A program made the translations under genes and the position numbers. Of a stretch of 64,000 bases of DNA, positions 46,601 to 57,595 are shown in pieces. Numbering within the stretch: the stretch's first letter is position 1; the number at the start of each line of letters is the position of its first letter. Below the pieces are notes generated by a model. The model made no database searches, had not been told where the DNA came from, and worked only from the letters and a program-made list of their open reading frames with translations. Source of the stretch: Rhyacophila brunnea (taxonomy: Eukaryota > Arthropoda > Insecta > Trichoptera > Rhyacophilidae); the NCBI GenBank assembly GCA_022495005.1, contig JAGYXB010001998.1, forward strand, positions 186,001 to 250,000, given 5' to 3'.

Positions 46601-47060
46601 TTATCCGAAAATCTGTTGACTAGTGATTTAGACGAGTTATTTAAATAAATACAACTCTGCATACGCCGATATGAACTATATTTTTAGTAAATTTAATTAA
46701 TATGATAAATATTTGCCTCTTGCTTTTATGTGTTGGGATTAAATTCAAGTGTTGTTTTTTTTTAATTTCCTTATGAGGTAGTGACAAAATGGCACATTTT
46801 TCAACATGTGTTCGATCTAGAACAAGGACCCAACAGCTTTGGCAAATAAATAGCAATCGTGCCTCCTAAATTTTTTTTTTAGTTATATTGCCATAATTAT
46901 TTTATTCTCTGTATTATAGGTGACTTTGGGTGTGTCAACTTTGCTGACGTACGTCCCGACTCATCTGGCTGCCACTCACCAGTCCGGCTCTCTCGTTCTC
47001 CTCAGTCTCGCCGTATGGCTGACCCACGAAATGAAACTCCTGAGATTGATTCCAAAATAA
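28670..47060 (+). CDS. COX15: COX15, haem A synthase (mitochondrial), complete, seven exons
   Basis: Exons are 28670-28873, 31918-32056, 35490-35622, 37194-37380, 37703-37976, 39352-39620 and 46920-47060. All introns are GT/AG, phases agree (0, 1, 2, 0, 1, 0) and the joined frame is open for 448 codons. Exon 1 (residues 1-68) is rich in Arg, Ser and Lys with almost no acidic residues, as in a mitochondrial targeting sequence. Exon 2 has [13 protein letters not shown]; the exon 2-3 junction gives the family motif [20 protein letters not shown]. Histidines in HRMWGR (about 179), YRLAAHLS (254), LSHAAK (300), QFDHRILG (361) and AATHQSGS (422) match those conserved in the COX15/CtaA family, where some bind haem. 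The family is multi-pass in the inner membrane and converts haem O to haem A for cytochrome c oxidase. An AATAAA lies at 47111. Human COX15 is 410 residues, the extra length here being mainly N-terminal. The introns carry most of the mobile DNA listed nearby; none breaks an exon. Confidence 0.96.
30362..30481 (-). repeat. hAT-related repeat A, copy 2
   Basis: Inverted copy of 23265-23405, ending TTCTTCGCCACTG. The unit it abuts at 30486 is repeat B, in the plus orientation. Confidence 0.55.
30486..30636 (+). repeat. Dispersed repeat B, copy 2
   Basis: Copy of 23618-23777, beginning immediately after the CACTG terminus of repeat A. The two copies of A differ in orientation relative to B, so A and B are separate families that came to lie near each other twice. 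Confidence 0.5.
32298..32515 (+). repeat. Tandem duplication, two 106-bp units
   Basis: Units start at 32298 and 32404 (ATTAGTTCTTAGTTATCCAA and ATTAGTTCATAGTTATCCAA) and are nearly identical, including CTTATTTAAGTAAGTA and CTATGCATAAGC. A much more diverged relative appears near 46595-46670 in COX15 intron 6. Confidence 0.85.
33000..33185 (-). mobile_element. tRNA-derived SINE
   Basis: The minus strand has a consensus B box (GGTTCGAATCCCGG) at about 33110-33123, and further 5' on that strand GCCTTAGCTGTAACATGCCGG in the A-box region (first 19 bases conserved). The plus-strand left part is shared with 9991-10039. Lies in COX15 intron 2. Confidence 0.55.
33328..33836. mobile_element. Non-autonomous TIR element carrying a tRNA-like sequence
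   Basis: Terminal inverted repeats GAAGTTATACTTCTTT (33328-33343) and its exact reverse complement (33821-33836), continuing with GGCG / CGCC one base offset. The element is 509 bases with no ORF. The superfamily is not recognised, and no target duplication longer than one or two bases is evident. It contains the tRNA-like unit at 33667-33738. Confidence 0.6.
33667..33738 (+). ncRNA. tRNA-Ile(GAT)-like sequence, probably a SINE head or pseudogene
   Basis: A-box TGGCGTAATGG (33674) and B-box GGTTCGAATCC (33717) are both consensus. By eye the D stem, the anticodon stem (TTCGG/CCGAA around loop CTGATAA, anticodon GAT) and the T stem (GTTGG/CCAAT) all pair. The acceptor stem does not: only about three of seven positions pair. 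It could drive RNA polymerase III transcription but is unlikely to make a working tRNA; cytosolic Ile-GAT genes are also rare in eukaryotes. Confidence 0.6.
34158..34217. mobile_element. Possible 60-bp TTAA-flanked relic
   Basis: TTAA lies at 34154-34157 and 34218-34221, with CCTGCCTAGCAGGGTAAAAG at the left, which looks like a piggyBac end. The right side (CAGCCCCG) does not pair well with it. TTAA is common by chance in such AT-rich DNA. Confidence 0.25.
36677..36986. mobile_element. hAT MITE, CAGTGGTGCACAACC family
   Basis: The ends are CAGTGGTGCACAACC and, read inward, CAGTAATGCACAAACC. The flanks GTCTATTC (36669-36676) and GTCTAGTC (36987-36994) match at 7 of 8. Near both ends is GGGCC (ACGGGCCGCAATGGG; CACGGGCCGTGG). 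310 bases, no transposase; in COX15 intron 3. Confidence 0.8.
38556..38665. repeat. TCTCGAGATTCGAGA-rich segment
   Basis: Palindromic words (CTCGAGATTCGAGATTTC, TTCTCGAGATTCGGGATTTC) repeated three times in 110 bases and related to 13495-13960. Possibly the end of a hAT element; the partner end was not found. Confidence 0.4.
40163..40261. mobile_element. Small foldback element
   Basis: CAGATTCTTTTGGCATTGCG and the inverse CGCACTGCCACAAGAATCTG pair over about 28 bases around a 40-base loop. It lies in COX15 intron 6. No target duplication was identified. Confidence 0.45.
41171..43402 (+). mobile_element. Non-autonomous Helitron
   Basis: Begins TCTAATATATAAAAATTAAT after an A and ends in CTAG before a T, as Helitrons do (5' TC, 3' CTRR, A/T insertion site). 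A short hairpin just upstream of the 3' end can form from ACCC at about 43373 and GGGT at about 43388. 2.23 kb, no Rep/helicase ORF; most of it is the minisatellite below. The word TATATAAAAT recurs at about 41302 and 43134, so internal copies of the 5' end may also be present. Confidence 0.75.
41290..43115 (+). repeat. Minisatellite inside the Helitron, 15-16 units of about 105-140 bp
   Basis: Each unit has TATGCGTTCCTATACCATTC or a close variant, then ATCCGATTGCAATGAAA, a variable GTTGTG..CACGCC stretch, AAGGTTTCTGAATTAGTACA and a (CTT)n run of varying length. Units begin at roughly 41338, 41470, 41600, 41730, 41868, 41985 and so on to 43035. Length variation comes mainly from the CTT run. 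The apparent 60-105 codon reading frames in here are read-through of the repeat, not genes. Confidence 0.9.
44170..45686 (+). pseudogene. Divergent piggyBac transposase, degenerate
   Basis: A DDE_Tnp_1_7-type transposase in several frames. The N-terminal part from 44190 ([16 protein letters not shown]) runs to a stop at 44703. Motifs in order: [26 protein letters not shown] (first catalytic Asp, about 44630), then in another frame [19 protein letters not shown] (about 44715) and [14 protein letters not shown] (second Asp, about 44870), then [16 protein letters not shown] (third Asp, about 45200) and a C-terminal Cys-rich [17 protein letters not shown] to 45686. All three aspartates survive. 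At least three frame breaks (about 44700, 44860, 45000) and a stop near 45030 inactivate it. Flanking TTAA ends could not be fixed. It sits in COX15 intron 6 and differs in sequence from the element at 58296. Confidence 0.85.
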
Positions 47061-47110
47061 ACAATCGATACTAGTGACATTTTAAATTGAAGACTTTATT
47101 AAAGCTAGTC

Positions 47111-47116
47111 AATAAA
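47111..47116 (+). terminator. Poly(A) signal of COX15
   Basis: AATAAA 50 bases after the COX15 stop codon, the first hexamer downstream in this orientation. Confidence 0.6.
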
Positions 47117-48515
47117 TACAAAATAAGATTGCAAATATCCCATATCAAAAAATTCTTTTATCTCATCTAAAACACGGCGACCTCACAATCTGTAAGTAAA
47201 GGGATGAAATTACGCTGCTGGTTCATATTTACCTGTTGTTTTTTCAATACATATTTCAATTCAAAGCATGGACCCAGTGTGGAGTAAGCAATTACCCAAC
47301 ATCCATTCCAAACAACTCTTCAATCAATATCTTCTGCCTTGGTGTGGAAGTGGTAAGTTGGCTAAATTGTTTTAGATTGTCGGCTCTCACATATGGTATG
47401 CTCACGGTTTTAACAACATATAGGTAATTGGAAGTGCATTTTCAAACGTTTGAATTGTATTTTTGTTAGTTTACCTGCAAGGCAAATGGCCATTTTCTTT
47501 GATCAAAAATCGATGACATCAATACGAGTCTGAAATGTTAAAAATAATAGATTTTGATGAATTGATAAACAATTTCATGAAGGCAATATGAAAAAAATAT
47601 TGTTATTTTTAAAATTACGTTTTAATATGCTAGGTTTTTCGGGGCCCCTTCATATTATGTAAATTTAGCCTTGATGAAAATACTTTGTGTACGTATTTCT
47701 GAAATATTTTGAGGTGATCTCATGCTATTTTGTATTTTCTTTGATTTTTTATTCTTTGCAGAGTTTTCATATGAATCATACGATCCTTTCTTTCATTAAA
47801 TGTATGTTTTGTTTTGATTCGTCATTTATTATGATTAAGATGTTTATCCTCTATGTCCGATTGACATATTATTATGTATTAAACAAAGTGCATTTATGAA
47901 ATAATTGTCTTAAGAATTCAGCTTTGTGATTTAAAAATTATTCAATAAAGTATTTATTAAAGAATTTACCTGTGTTAGTTTCTAAAAATTTTATACCTAA
48001 CATATTATTTATATTATTACATATTATTGAAAGCGACGACGGAGAAACGAAAAAATTCTAATTATGAAATACAAAATGTATGGGAAAAAATGTAAAACTT
48101 GAATAAAAGTTTTTTTTTGTTCGAAAACACTATAACTAGATTTTATAAATTTTCGATGAACGAATTTTGAATTAATTGTATTCATATTAACGGATTTTTA
48201 CTGTACACAAATTTGGCTATTAGGATGGAATTTTGGGCTTCTTTTTAAACTAATATTTCAATATATCTAGAAGCAGGTTGTAAATTCACCAAAGGATTGC
48301 AATCCCTAAAATTTATCTTAGTCGGTAAATCGGTTGACTTTTGTTTTTCCAATTTGTGACGATTTTTGTAAAATGTGCTAAAAACTAATAGATCATCAAA
48401 TTAATAAACAAATTCAACTTAGTTACCACTATTACACAATCAACCAGTCTTCTTGTGTCATTCCAGGTCATACCAGCATCCCGTATCTCCGTATACACTC
48501 ACAAAATTGAGGCTA
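47117..48515. other. Intergenic, nothing recognised
   Basis: AT-rich DNA after COX15 with only short chance reading frames. Confidence 0.5.
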
Positions 48516-48520
48516 CTTTT

Positions 48521-49056
48521 TGCAAACATGGCTTGTTCCAAAATTGTTGAAAAATGAATCTTGATATGATAATGATATTTTGTAAAGAAAAATACACTAG
48601 GAATTTTTAGACAGCTTCAAACCCGGGTTTATTACATACGAAATATCAAATCAAAATAATGCGAAACTTTCGAATGTGGCTTATTCCATAATTATTTAGT
48701 TTCAAAGACGGCTCGTTCCACGTTAGCCGAGCTCAGCTTTTGGGTCATGTGACTAACATTTTAGTGGTATGTATGTGATTGGATGCATACTTGCATAGGC
48801 AGATTAATTCAAATTGTTGAGTTGTAGAAACGGCTCAATCCAACTTTCACTTTCAAACCTGGTCTGATTACACACCTTAAATTTAAATAGATTCTTTATA
48901 TTGAAACGAATAAGTTTCCCATTGTTTTCTGTGTTAATAGACTACAATATAAATAAATTAAAAAACCATACCTACAAATTAGTTTTTTATTAGTCTTACA
49001 AACAGATTATTGCATTTTGCCGCAAAACATGTTTTTGGGAACGAGCCATGTTTGAA
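48521..49056. repeat. Cluster of a degenerate 20-bp motif (TTCAAACATGGCTCGTTCCA)
   Basis: Six copies on the plus strand at about 48521, 48616, 48668, 48701, 48823 and 48851, and one inverted at 49037-49056 (GGGAACGAGCCATGTTTGAA). Spacing is irregular (27 to about 180 bases), so this is not a simple satellite. The outermost copies face each other, as subterminal repeats of a transposon would, but no target duplication was found. Confidence 0.6.
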
Positions 49057-49107
49057 AATAGTACCTAGTCTGAATTAGTACTAACGTGTAAAATAAATGA
49101 ATCCTTC

Positions 49108-49137
49108 AAAATTATAGTACGGATAGCAATACTGCTA
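49108..49137. mobile_element. Terminal fragment of the CAGTGTTGCCA hAT MITE family
   Basis: AAATTATAGTACGGATAGCA then ATACTG matches the right end of the element at 25893-26362; the rest is missing. Confidence 0.45.
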
Positions 49138-49721
49138 CATTAAAAATAAGGTTCGAGAATTCAAGCGGATAACAAAAGCGGGAAGGGGGGCGAGACAGTC
49201 AAGCCAGTGACACACGACAGATCAGGGACCGTAATATAGCAACGAGCCCACTTACTTCTTTTGTACCTTACAAAGAACTACAAAACATACTAATCTTGAA
49301 ACAGAAATCTTGTTTATAAATCAGCAATCACCCGTGACTCAAATCACTATGAATAAAAATTAAACAGATAAACGCTATGAAGAAATAGATCGTTTTGATT
49401 TGAACGGGATTTATCCACCCATATAAACAATGGTTGGTTCTTGGCACATAATGCCCCTCTATCCAACTGTCACTTCTATGAATATCTTGTCAGTGTTTTT
49501 AAACATGTACATCCGTTTTAACTCTCGACTGAGCCCATGCAATCGATAACGGTTGGATGTAGTGCGTGCACCTCTTATCTGACCACTTTACCTATTCATG
49601 ATGGATTGTTGCAAGTACGTTATTTTTTAGTAGTTTTATCTTAACTTTGGAACTTTTTGAGATATCAAGATGAAACTCTAGTAAATTGGTTTCAACAATG
49701 TTGTATATAAGCTGTGCATTG

Positions 49722-50304
49722 CAGTGGCGAAGGGTGGAGGTAGGCTGTTAAGATCCGCCATAAACAGTGCACATTAAACTTTTTCAGACATACATATTTG
49801 TTTTCATTGAAATAAGACTACAATTTACAGATAGTGTTGGTTAGTTTTCAAAATTCAATTAAATCCTGAGAAACCAAGCCATAATAGATAATAGTCAAAA
49901 AATACATGTATATCTATAAAATATCTAAAATTATGCAATTAAATGATACATAACTTTGAATATTTTATAAAGAGAAAAATATTTTTTATTTATTATAGTT
50001 TGGTTTAGTCAGGGCTTAATGAATTAAAAATAATAACCAACAATATGTGTAATATGTATTTTTAATCCAACGAAAACGAATAACTATGAATGAATAAGTG
50101 TGCACGATTTTATCGTATTGCACAAATTAGATCAAAACTATTATGGTTTCGTTTAGGCATGGTTTAATTGATTTTTAAAAACTAACTAACACCATCTGTA
50201 AATTGTAGTCTTAGTTCAATAAAAACAAATACATATGATTAAAAAAGTTTCGTGTGCACTATTTATAGTGAATTTTAACAGCCTACCTCCACCCTTCGCC
50301 ACTG
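49722..50304. mobile_element. hAT MITE, CAGTGGCGAAGG family, complete copy
   Basis: GTGCATTG is duplicated perfectly (49714-49721 and 50305-50312). Opens CAGTGGCGAAGGGTGGAGGT and closes ACCTCCACCCTTCGCCACTG. The inverted arms extend about 170 bases each (for example AAATAAGACTACAATTTACAG, first 20 bases, mirrored by CTGTAAATTGTAGTCTTAGT). 583 bases, no ORF. It serves as the reference for copy 1 at 11227-13427 and the solo arm at 14017. Confidence 0.92.
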
Positions 50305-50320
50305 GTGCATTGTAAAGGTG

Positions 50321-50749
50321 TTTTTAAACAATCAGTCTCCGTTTCCGTCGAGCTGTCAGATAAACTGACATGTAAATGCAAAACTGAAGCGGCCGACTGA
50401 AACCAAAATGGAGACGAGACAGGATGGATTTCCTATCAGTTTTCGTATCCGTTTTTAGAGTTGTCAGTTAAATTGACGTGTAAATTACGATGTTGCCATA
50501 TTTTTCAAATTACTTTTCTAATTTTGATTGAAATATTATAATTTATTTAAATATACGTATTGCATTACATCAACCATATGTTTAGAAAGTAATTATAAAA
50601 ATAATACTCATTTTTAGTGGATAAAAAATATGTAAATATACACCGCAACTGAAACCTCGACTGAATGGACAACTGATTGTCTAAATACACCGCCGTTTCA
50701 AAACGGAAACCTCGATTGAATGTACAACAAAACTGACGTTTAAAAGGAC
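50321..50749. repeat. Possible TIR element with inner direct repeats
   Basis: The ends TTTTTAAACAATCAGT and, read inward, CCTTTTAAACGTCAGT are loosely inverted. Inside, TGTCAGATAAACTGACATGT and TGTCAGTTAAATTGACGTGT (about 50357 and 50463) are direct repeats. Weakly supported. Confidence 0.35.
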
Positions 50750-50964
50750 CTAATTAATATTGGGAAACAGATAAATCAAATGAAATGAAATGGTCAAAAG
50801 CAAATATTTCTAAATCACAGACACACTTCAATTTTATTATTAGTAGGTATACATTAAAATAATGGTAGAGAGAATGGCTTATAATCGAGGTTATCACACC
50901 GATAACAGCCGTTGGGACACATTTGCTCCGCCTCAAGTGGAAATGGTGAATAAACAAGGCCACG

Positions 50965-53533
50965 TTGGATAAAAATATATTTATTTTTTAACACTTTGAA
51001 AGCACAAGCAAAGTGTCTTCATAACTAAATAATTCTTAATTTCAAAATGGTACAAAAACTTCTCCATCAATAAACAAATTGTCAGCAATACATGTTATAA
51101 ATTAATAGAACTATCAACTAATTTGTGATGTAGAAAAGTAAAAATCATTTCGACAATATTAAGGTACTTCATAACCAAATAATATATTATATTATGCTGT
51201 TAAATTAGATCTATATCAATGATTCTAGAACGCGTCTAGATAGATGCACATACAGTTTTAGAATTGTCGGTAGCATTCCTATTGAAACATTATTTCATTT
51301 TAATAATACATTATTCAACATTTATAAACGGCAATATTCTCGAACTGTGTGCGCAAACGAATCATGTGCGAGCGAGATATTCTTAAATGTCAATATTTAA
51401 AAGTAATATAACTGTTAAAACAATGTAAAAAGATATTTTAAACAATACTTAAATAACGTAAACATACGCGACTTTATACTGACAAAATCTTTACTAAACA
51501 GGGTATTTATTACACAAAACAGGGGAAATTGATCGTGAAATTTACAATACAATCAAAAACTTACAGAAAGAAAAAATATTCCGTAGGTATTATTTTTTTA
51601 AACTGTAAACTTTTGAATCTATTCTATAGAACAAAGGAACAAAAAGAGATTGATCAGAGTCAACCAGACACCTCGTAATATGTTATATTTTTCTTATAAC
51701 AAGGGTCAACTTGTTATAATTCAAATGGAATGTAAGTACTTAACAAGTGCCCGACTCATCAACGCAATGCATGTAGATGAGTCGTTGATAAAATTTGTTC
51801 AAATAATAATCAGGAAATTTGACGATCGAATCTTCTAAAACCATCTCTTTTCACTGTTTTGATCAATTGAATACCGGAAGTTTGACACTAATTAACTCCG
51901 TTAAACTTATGTAATATGAAATATCTTTTTGTTAACAATTTAACCTCAATCTGTCATTGCCGAATACACAAGAAAGTAGACAAAACAGACATGTCAAAAT
52001 TTTATTATAAATTAGGTACTTTTATCAATATAATTCAAATATTAAATTTTGTAACAATTATGTATTTATTACGTAAAGTATTTTATGAAATGAGACATCG
52101 TCTTTAATTAGTAAATGTGCGTATTTTTTCTAATTTTGCAAATGACAGTCAAATTGTTAAAAAACTTTGGTTAAATTAAAAACCGCACAATCAATAACAC
52201 ATTCAGTTAAAGGGCGTGACATCTATAATATGTATTTACTTAAATAATTAATTTAATTATAATATAATTAAAGTGAAATATTATAGTTTTATTAAAATTT
52301 ATTATGAATACATTAAAATATGAATGAAATAGTAATTTTTAGAAACCTCTTGATATAATTCAGACGATCCGAGTAATACACTACTCGGATACCCTGTTCA
52401 CGCGATATCCTCTCGATTATCGAGAACATTCGCATTGAGATCTGAAAAGAATGAGCAAACATACTGAATAAACTAATTTATAAATCAGTCATTTTATAAG
52501 ATGGTAATATTGTAATATTATGAAAGATTTAGTTTGTACAAATTTTTAGGTATAAATCATTGAACAAAGAAACTGTCTTGTTAAATGGGTATTAGAGGTC
52601 ATAGAAAACTAAGTTAAGGTGTTGTATCTGTGTGAGATTTTTTATTTAGAATAACCCTTGGAATAACATTACAAAGTACACTTGATAGATTCAGTTTTCA
52701 CTCGCTATAAATTTGAGAGGCATAAAAAAGGTCTGGGTGAAGCCTCACCTGCCGAGATCGATTGTAATGACCTACTAAAAAGTCAATTGTCTGACTATGA
52801 AAGTGCTCTATAAGTTAAGTGGTAGCATCGGTAATAGAGTGAACCGGCATCCATAGCATGGCGATGCCGTATTGACAATTAGTTGTAGCTTAATTTATTA
52901 TACTATGGAGTTCATCCATTCGCCATTGGATTATTGTTACTTACAAATGGTGAAATGACGAGTGTAAGTTTCGAAGGTTATTTTATCTCATGATATATTA
53001 TTTTTCATATCTTAACTCACGTCGGTGAGTGACATGGGATGTGTAATATTATCATACACATAGTACAACACTCACTATGACATAGTTATATATTATATCT
53101 TTTAATTTGACGTTTGTTTTGCAAGACAATTTATCTCAAACTGCTTTTCATGTATCTCAATTTCATGTCAAAAAATGTCATCGGTCATTCTTTGTTCAAT
53201 GATTTTTATTTTTATATTGCACCTAATCGGATGAAATATTCTCCATTATAAAATATTGTAATAACTTATTGACTGTACAAAATGTATGTTTTTATGCGAA
53301 TCAATTAAGCACCTTTTATACAAGCAGTTTAACATAGGCGGGTAAAATAGCTTAAAAATCCAAACGCATATAATTGCCATAAACAAAATTTATCAAAAAT
53401 GCTTAAAATAATAATTGAACTAACAACACTATGGCTTTCAAATGGCGTCAGATGATTCTATAATGTTATCAATCGTTTTGAGGTATATCTAATATATTGA
53501 ATATATTAAAAAAAAAAAAAACTCTTTAATGCA
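50965..53533. other. Intergenic, nothing recognised
   Basis: AT-rich with scattered short reading frames; no domain, RNA or termini recognised. Confidence 0.5.
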
Positions 53534-53660
53534 TGAGGCCTCTGGAAACAAAAATGGCAGTTTCGGAAATTATATCTATTAGAAAGATGTAAGACATTTT
53601 TCATGACACGCCAACATATTGCGAAAATGGAGACTGCCATTTTTGTTTCCAGAGCCCTCA
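53534..53660. mobile_element. Foldback MITE, GGAAACAAA family, copy 2
   Basis: TGAGGCCTCTGGAAACAAAA (continuing ATGGCAGT) and its inverse ACTGCCATTTTTGTTTCCAG...CTCA pair over about 28 bases. The right arm continues with GGAGACTGCC preceded by TTGCGAAAATGG, matching the extended arm of copy 1 at 2115-2155. Confidence 0.7.
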
Positions 53661-55650
53661 TAAATATTTTCAGCTGAATAATTAATTATTAGTAAACGGT
53701 TAAGTATAACGAATTTTGTATTTACAATTTATTTCTTCAAGTCATAATATTATTGCGACTTAACTAATATTAAACATAACATAAATCATTCTTCACTCAC
53801 ACAATACGACCAAAAGAATAAGTTTTTTTCATTTAAGGATACAAATGAGAGCATGAACACTACAGAGGGAGCTATAAGAACAATCAGTGAAGTTGATTTT
53901 GGCTAAAAAACCCAAACATGAAGTTTGTCACATTTTGGTGTGCAATATAAACACCCTTGTAAACACAAACTTGACACGATTGCAACTCACATTGACTCGG
54001 TGTATGTGATTTAGTTGAGATTCCTAAATCACATGTAATTTAGTGAACCGATGTCGACATAACATTGCTCATTGGAGAAAAACTGTTTGCGCTTGCAACA
54101 AAGTAGGAACACACTCAGCATGTCAAAATACACAGAATTCATACTATTCATAGCCCGCTTGTCACTGGCCAATCAGATTGTGCAAACCACGAAAATGACA
54201 ATTATTTATGGTGATTGTAATCTCTTTGATGCAGTAAGTTCAGAAATATTCTTCATACAATTGAAATATATTATATTATGTATGTTTTTAATTGACAATA
54301 TTTCCGTGAATTTCTTATTTAACACAAAATCACTGTTTCTTTATCTGATGACATGTCTTTGAATATTTTAAATAGTTTTTTGTTTTTGTGTGTATGGATT
54401 AAAAATCATGTCTACGTGCGGAGGCTGAAATGCAATTTTGTTGGTGTTTCTTTCACTTTGGATTATGTTGATGTCATATCAAATTCCTGTATACAGGTGC
54501 CTAATAGACAATCTGCACCAAACTAATATTGTTGTGTTTGACGTTTATCATGCAGTAATTTTAGTAACATTATTTTGGTCGACAAGATCATTAATTTTCA
54601 TAAATAAAAAGTTCAGATATTAACAAGACAGACATGGATGAATATTTAACGTATTACACGGAAATGTTATCATTTGTTTTTATCATTGTGATTTGCAAGC
54701 AATTAATTAAATTGTAGGAAATTGCAAAAAACTTTAACGATTTCATAGAAAAAGTTTTATATTATCTCCCTATGTAGTGTCCGAGCATTTGACATATTAG
54801 TCAGCGTTATGGAATTAAATTAATTACCTGCAACTCACGTGTTATATTAAATTTAATTATTTGGATCTATTGATAAAACTCACTAAAGCCAGGCAAACAT
54901 ATTGATGGATGTCTCTTTCTTTTCAGCAACAAACTATGTTCTTCATTACATTCATTTGTGTGAATAAAATTTTATTTATAAACTTACAGTTCTCCGCAGT
55001 GGACAATGTGTACTTACAAAATAGTTGCAAGATTTATTCACATGTGCCACTGTTAATTTATAATAACATTGAATTGAAGTCATTCGATCTATAAAATGCA
55101 TAACGTCATCCACTTAATAATGGCAGATGAAGATATTTTTAAATTACAATGATCACCGAATAACCTAATATGATCACCGACCAACCAAACAAGCAATGGG
55201 GACAAAGTAAGCTAGATGAGGTTAGCTTTTAGTTTTGTAATTGCACACTCCACTTAAAATAAACGCAATCTCAATGGATAAATAAACTACGGCATTAATT
55301 TCACAATACTTGTGCTTAAAACGTGGCGTCCACAAAAATGATAACCCACTTTGTCGATATTTTTATCCCCACAAGAATACAATAAGGAATAAAATATTTT
55401 TCTTTTAAATTTGTTCGTAAATACATTTTTTTTTTGTTTTTTCTTTTTCAATAACGGGATTATCATTACAAATTGGAAAAATCTATATTGTCTTCATAAA
55501 ATTCCAACACAGAAATTTTGGCAAAACTATGCGTATCTGAATCCATATTATCAAAGAATATCCAATTTCAGCTTGATAATAACATATCGGGGAAATTGGA
55601 ACAATAATGCGAAAGTGATAAAATTGAAACGCTAAGCCAAGAGTGTAAAT
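53661..55650. other. Intergenic, nothing recognised
   Basis: AT-rich; reading frames of 60-96 codons have no recognisable product. Confidence 0.45.
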
Positions 55651-55905
55651 CGTCTCTGTTCTGGCAGAACACACTAACTGGAGAATACTAGTTTTGAGTA
55701 ATTTGACTTTGAAGTTGTTAAAATGTTTGAAATAATGGTCTATCATGTGAGTTTATTAATTAATCGTAAAAAGGAGGACTTTAAAATAAAGACTGTTTAT
55801 TTATTAAGAAGGTTTCCAGACGGTAAAGTTTGAAATAAGGAACATTTTGGTACTAACTCAATATGTCATTTTTTCGAATTAGTGTTTTCTGCCAGAACAG
55901 TGACG
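55651..55905. mobile_element. Possible MITE with CTGTTCTGGCAGAA ends
   Basis: GTCTCTGTTCTGGCAGAACA near 55651 and the inverse TTTTCTGCCAGAACAGTGAC near 55887 pair over about 24 bases. 255 bases, AT-rich interior, no target duplication identified. Confidence 0.45.
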
Positions 55906-57595
55906 AAATGATGTTATAGCGAAAAATAATTAAGTTGTTTAAAATCACGGAGTTACTGCCAAAAGTTGGTAAGTTGATAAATTAAGTATTTAGAGTTATG
56001 AACGGATTATGTATCTATATATAAATACATAATATGTATGCTAGAAAAAAAAATCAAGGTCATCCAATATATAGAACATGCACATAAAGCACAAGGAAAT
56101 TAGTACATATTGTGTCAAACTTTCAAATTTCAATTATTACACCGTAGCAGGATTTCAAGACTTACCAAGTTTTAGCAGTAACCCCACATCCCAAAAATAC
56201 ATACGCAAGAATGATTCCGTGACAGTGTTATAGTAGTACAACTATTTTTTGATAAGGTAAGTCAGTAAAAAACATATGACGAAACCATCGCATGAAGTTG
56301 CAAATTGTCATTTACAATTTAATTTTGGCTCAGCAGACTCGATATCAAACAATAAGTGTCGTAATTTACATTGACGTGCCACATTTGGATCGTCACTTTC
56401 GTGTTACAATTCTATTATTACGTCCGATAATAAATTATAGCCAAAGAAAGAGATTATAATAATCCATTATCCCTGAATTTTAAACTGTATGAATTAACAA
56501 AATATTTGTGTCTCGCGATTATAATGAGGCTCTACAACGTAAACGCTAGGTCAATCAGTTATCCAACAAACTTGCCAAGCTTATCTATGGAACAGAACGG
56601 CAGATAAAAACCTGCATCCGAGTATAAGGTGATTTATTAATCAATAAGGGAACAGCAAAAAAATAACATGTACAATCAATATTGATTTGAAAATTTACAC
56701 TGAAAAATGTTTGCAGAGTTTATCAATTGAAAAATATCTAGTAATTTATATAAAATTGACGGTCGTCAAGTAACGTACCTAGTTAGTACATAATATTAAA
56801 ATTAGATTCTGTTATAAACTATTTTATGTAATATTAATTTACCGCAAATTTTATTTGTACAAAAAAATTGTGTTTTAACATAAGATAAGAATACATTCAC
56901 AGATAAACTTAATACATAAATGATACAGAAAGTAGGAAATCGCCCCGGGATAAAAATATTTTACACATAACCAAAAAACGGTTCCCGTAAATACAATAAT
57001 TCTCATTGAGAATTAAATGAAGTTATTCATTTAAAATTGTCGCTGAAAGGTAAAAATCTCAACAGTTAGATATTGCAAGAAAAAATAAATAGAAATCAAA
57101 CCCATGACATTGTACCGTTCACATTAAACACTCTAAATAGTAATTTCCCTACCTATAAGTCTGAATACAATATATCAATCTGTGATACACTCAGACAACC
57201 TGTGTTCAAATATTTTGTTCTTAAGTTTGTAAACTATGTTATTTTTTTTTTTAATAAAACTGCAGCAGCTTTGTTAGTTTTCAATTACATGGCCGTGGAT
57301 GCGTAAAATAGGATTGAATGCGGCAACACAACATTTTATTATTATTCTTTTGCCATTCATCTAAATAATAATGCATAGTATTTTGTGTTACATTCAAACT
57401 TTTGGATTATTTTTAGAAAAGTAATTTAGTGCTTTCTCACTCAATTTAATTTTACAGCGAATTAAAAGTGGGATTAGAAACTCACAAAACAAAGAAATTC
57501 ATTGATTTTTAAGTAAAGTATTTAACTCCATTAAATTTACAAATTCATATCCCAAAGTCGTAGGTTTCGGGTTCAACTTCCACTCTATGGAGTTC

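Larger units (their letters stand above)
39621..46919. other. COX15 intron 6, 7.3 kb, mostly mobile DNA
   Basis: Holds the foldback at 40163, the Helitron at 41171 and the piggyBac remnant at 44170. The remainder (for example 40262-41170, 43403-44160 and 45690-46910) is AT-rich without recognisable features, apart from a weak relative of the 106-bp repeat near 46595-46670. Confidence 0.7.
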
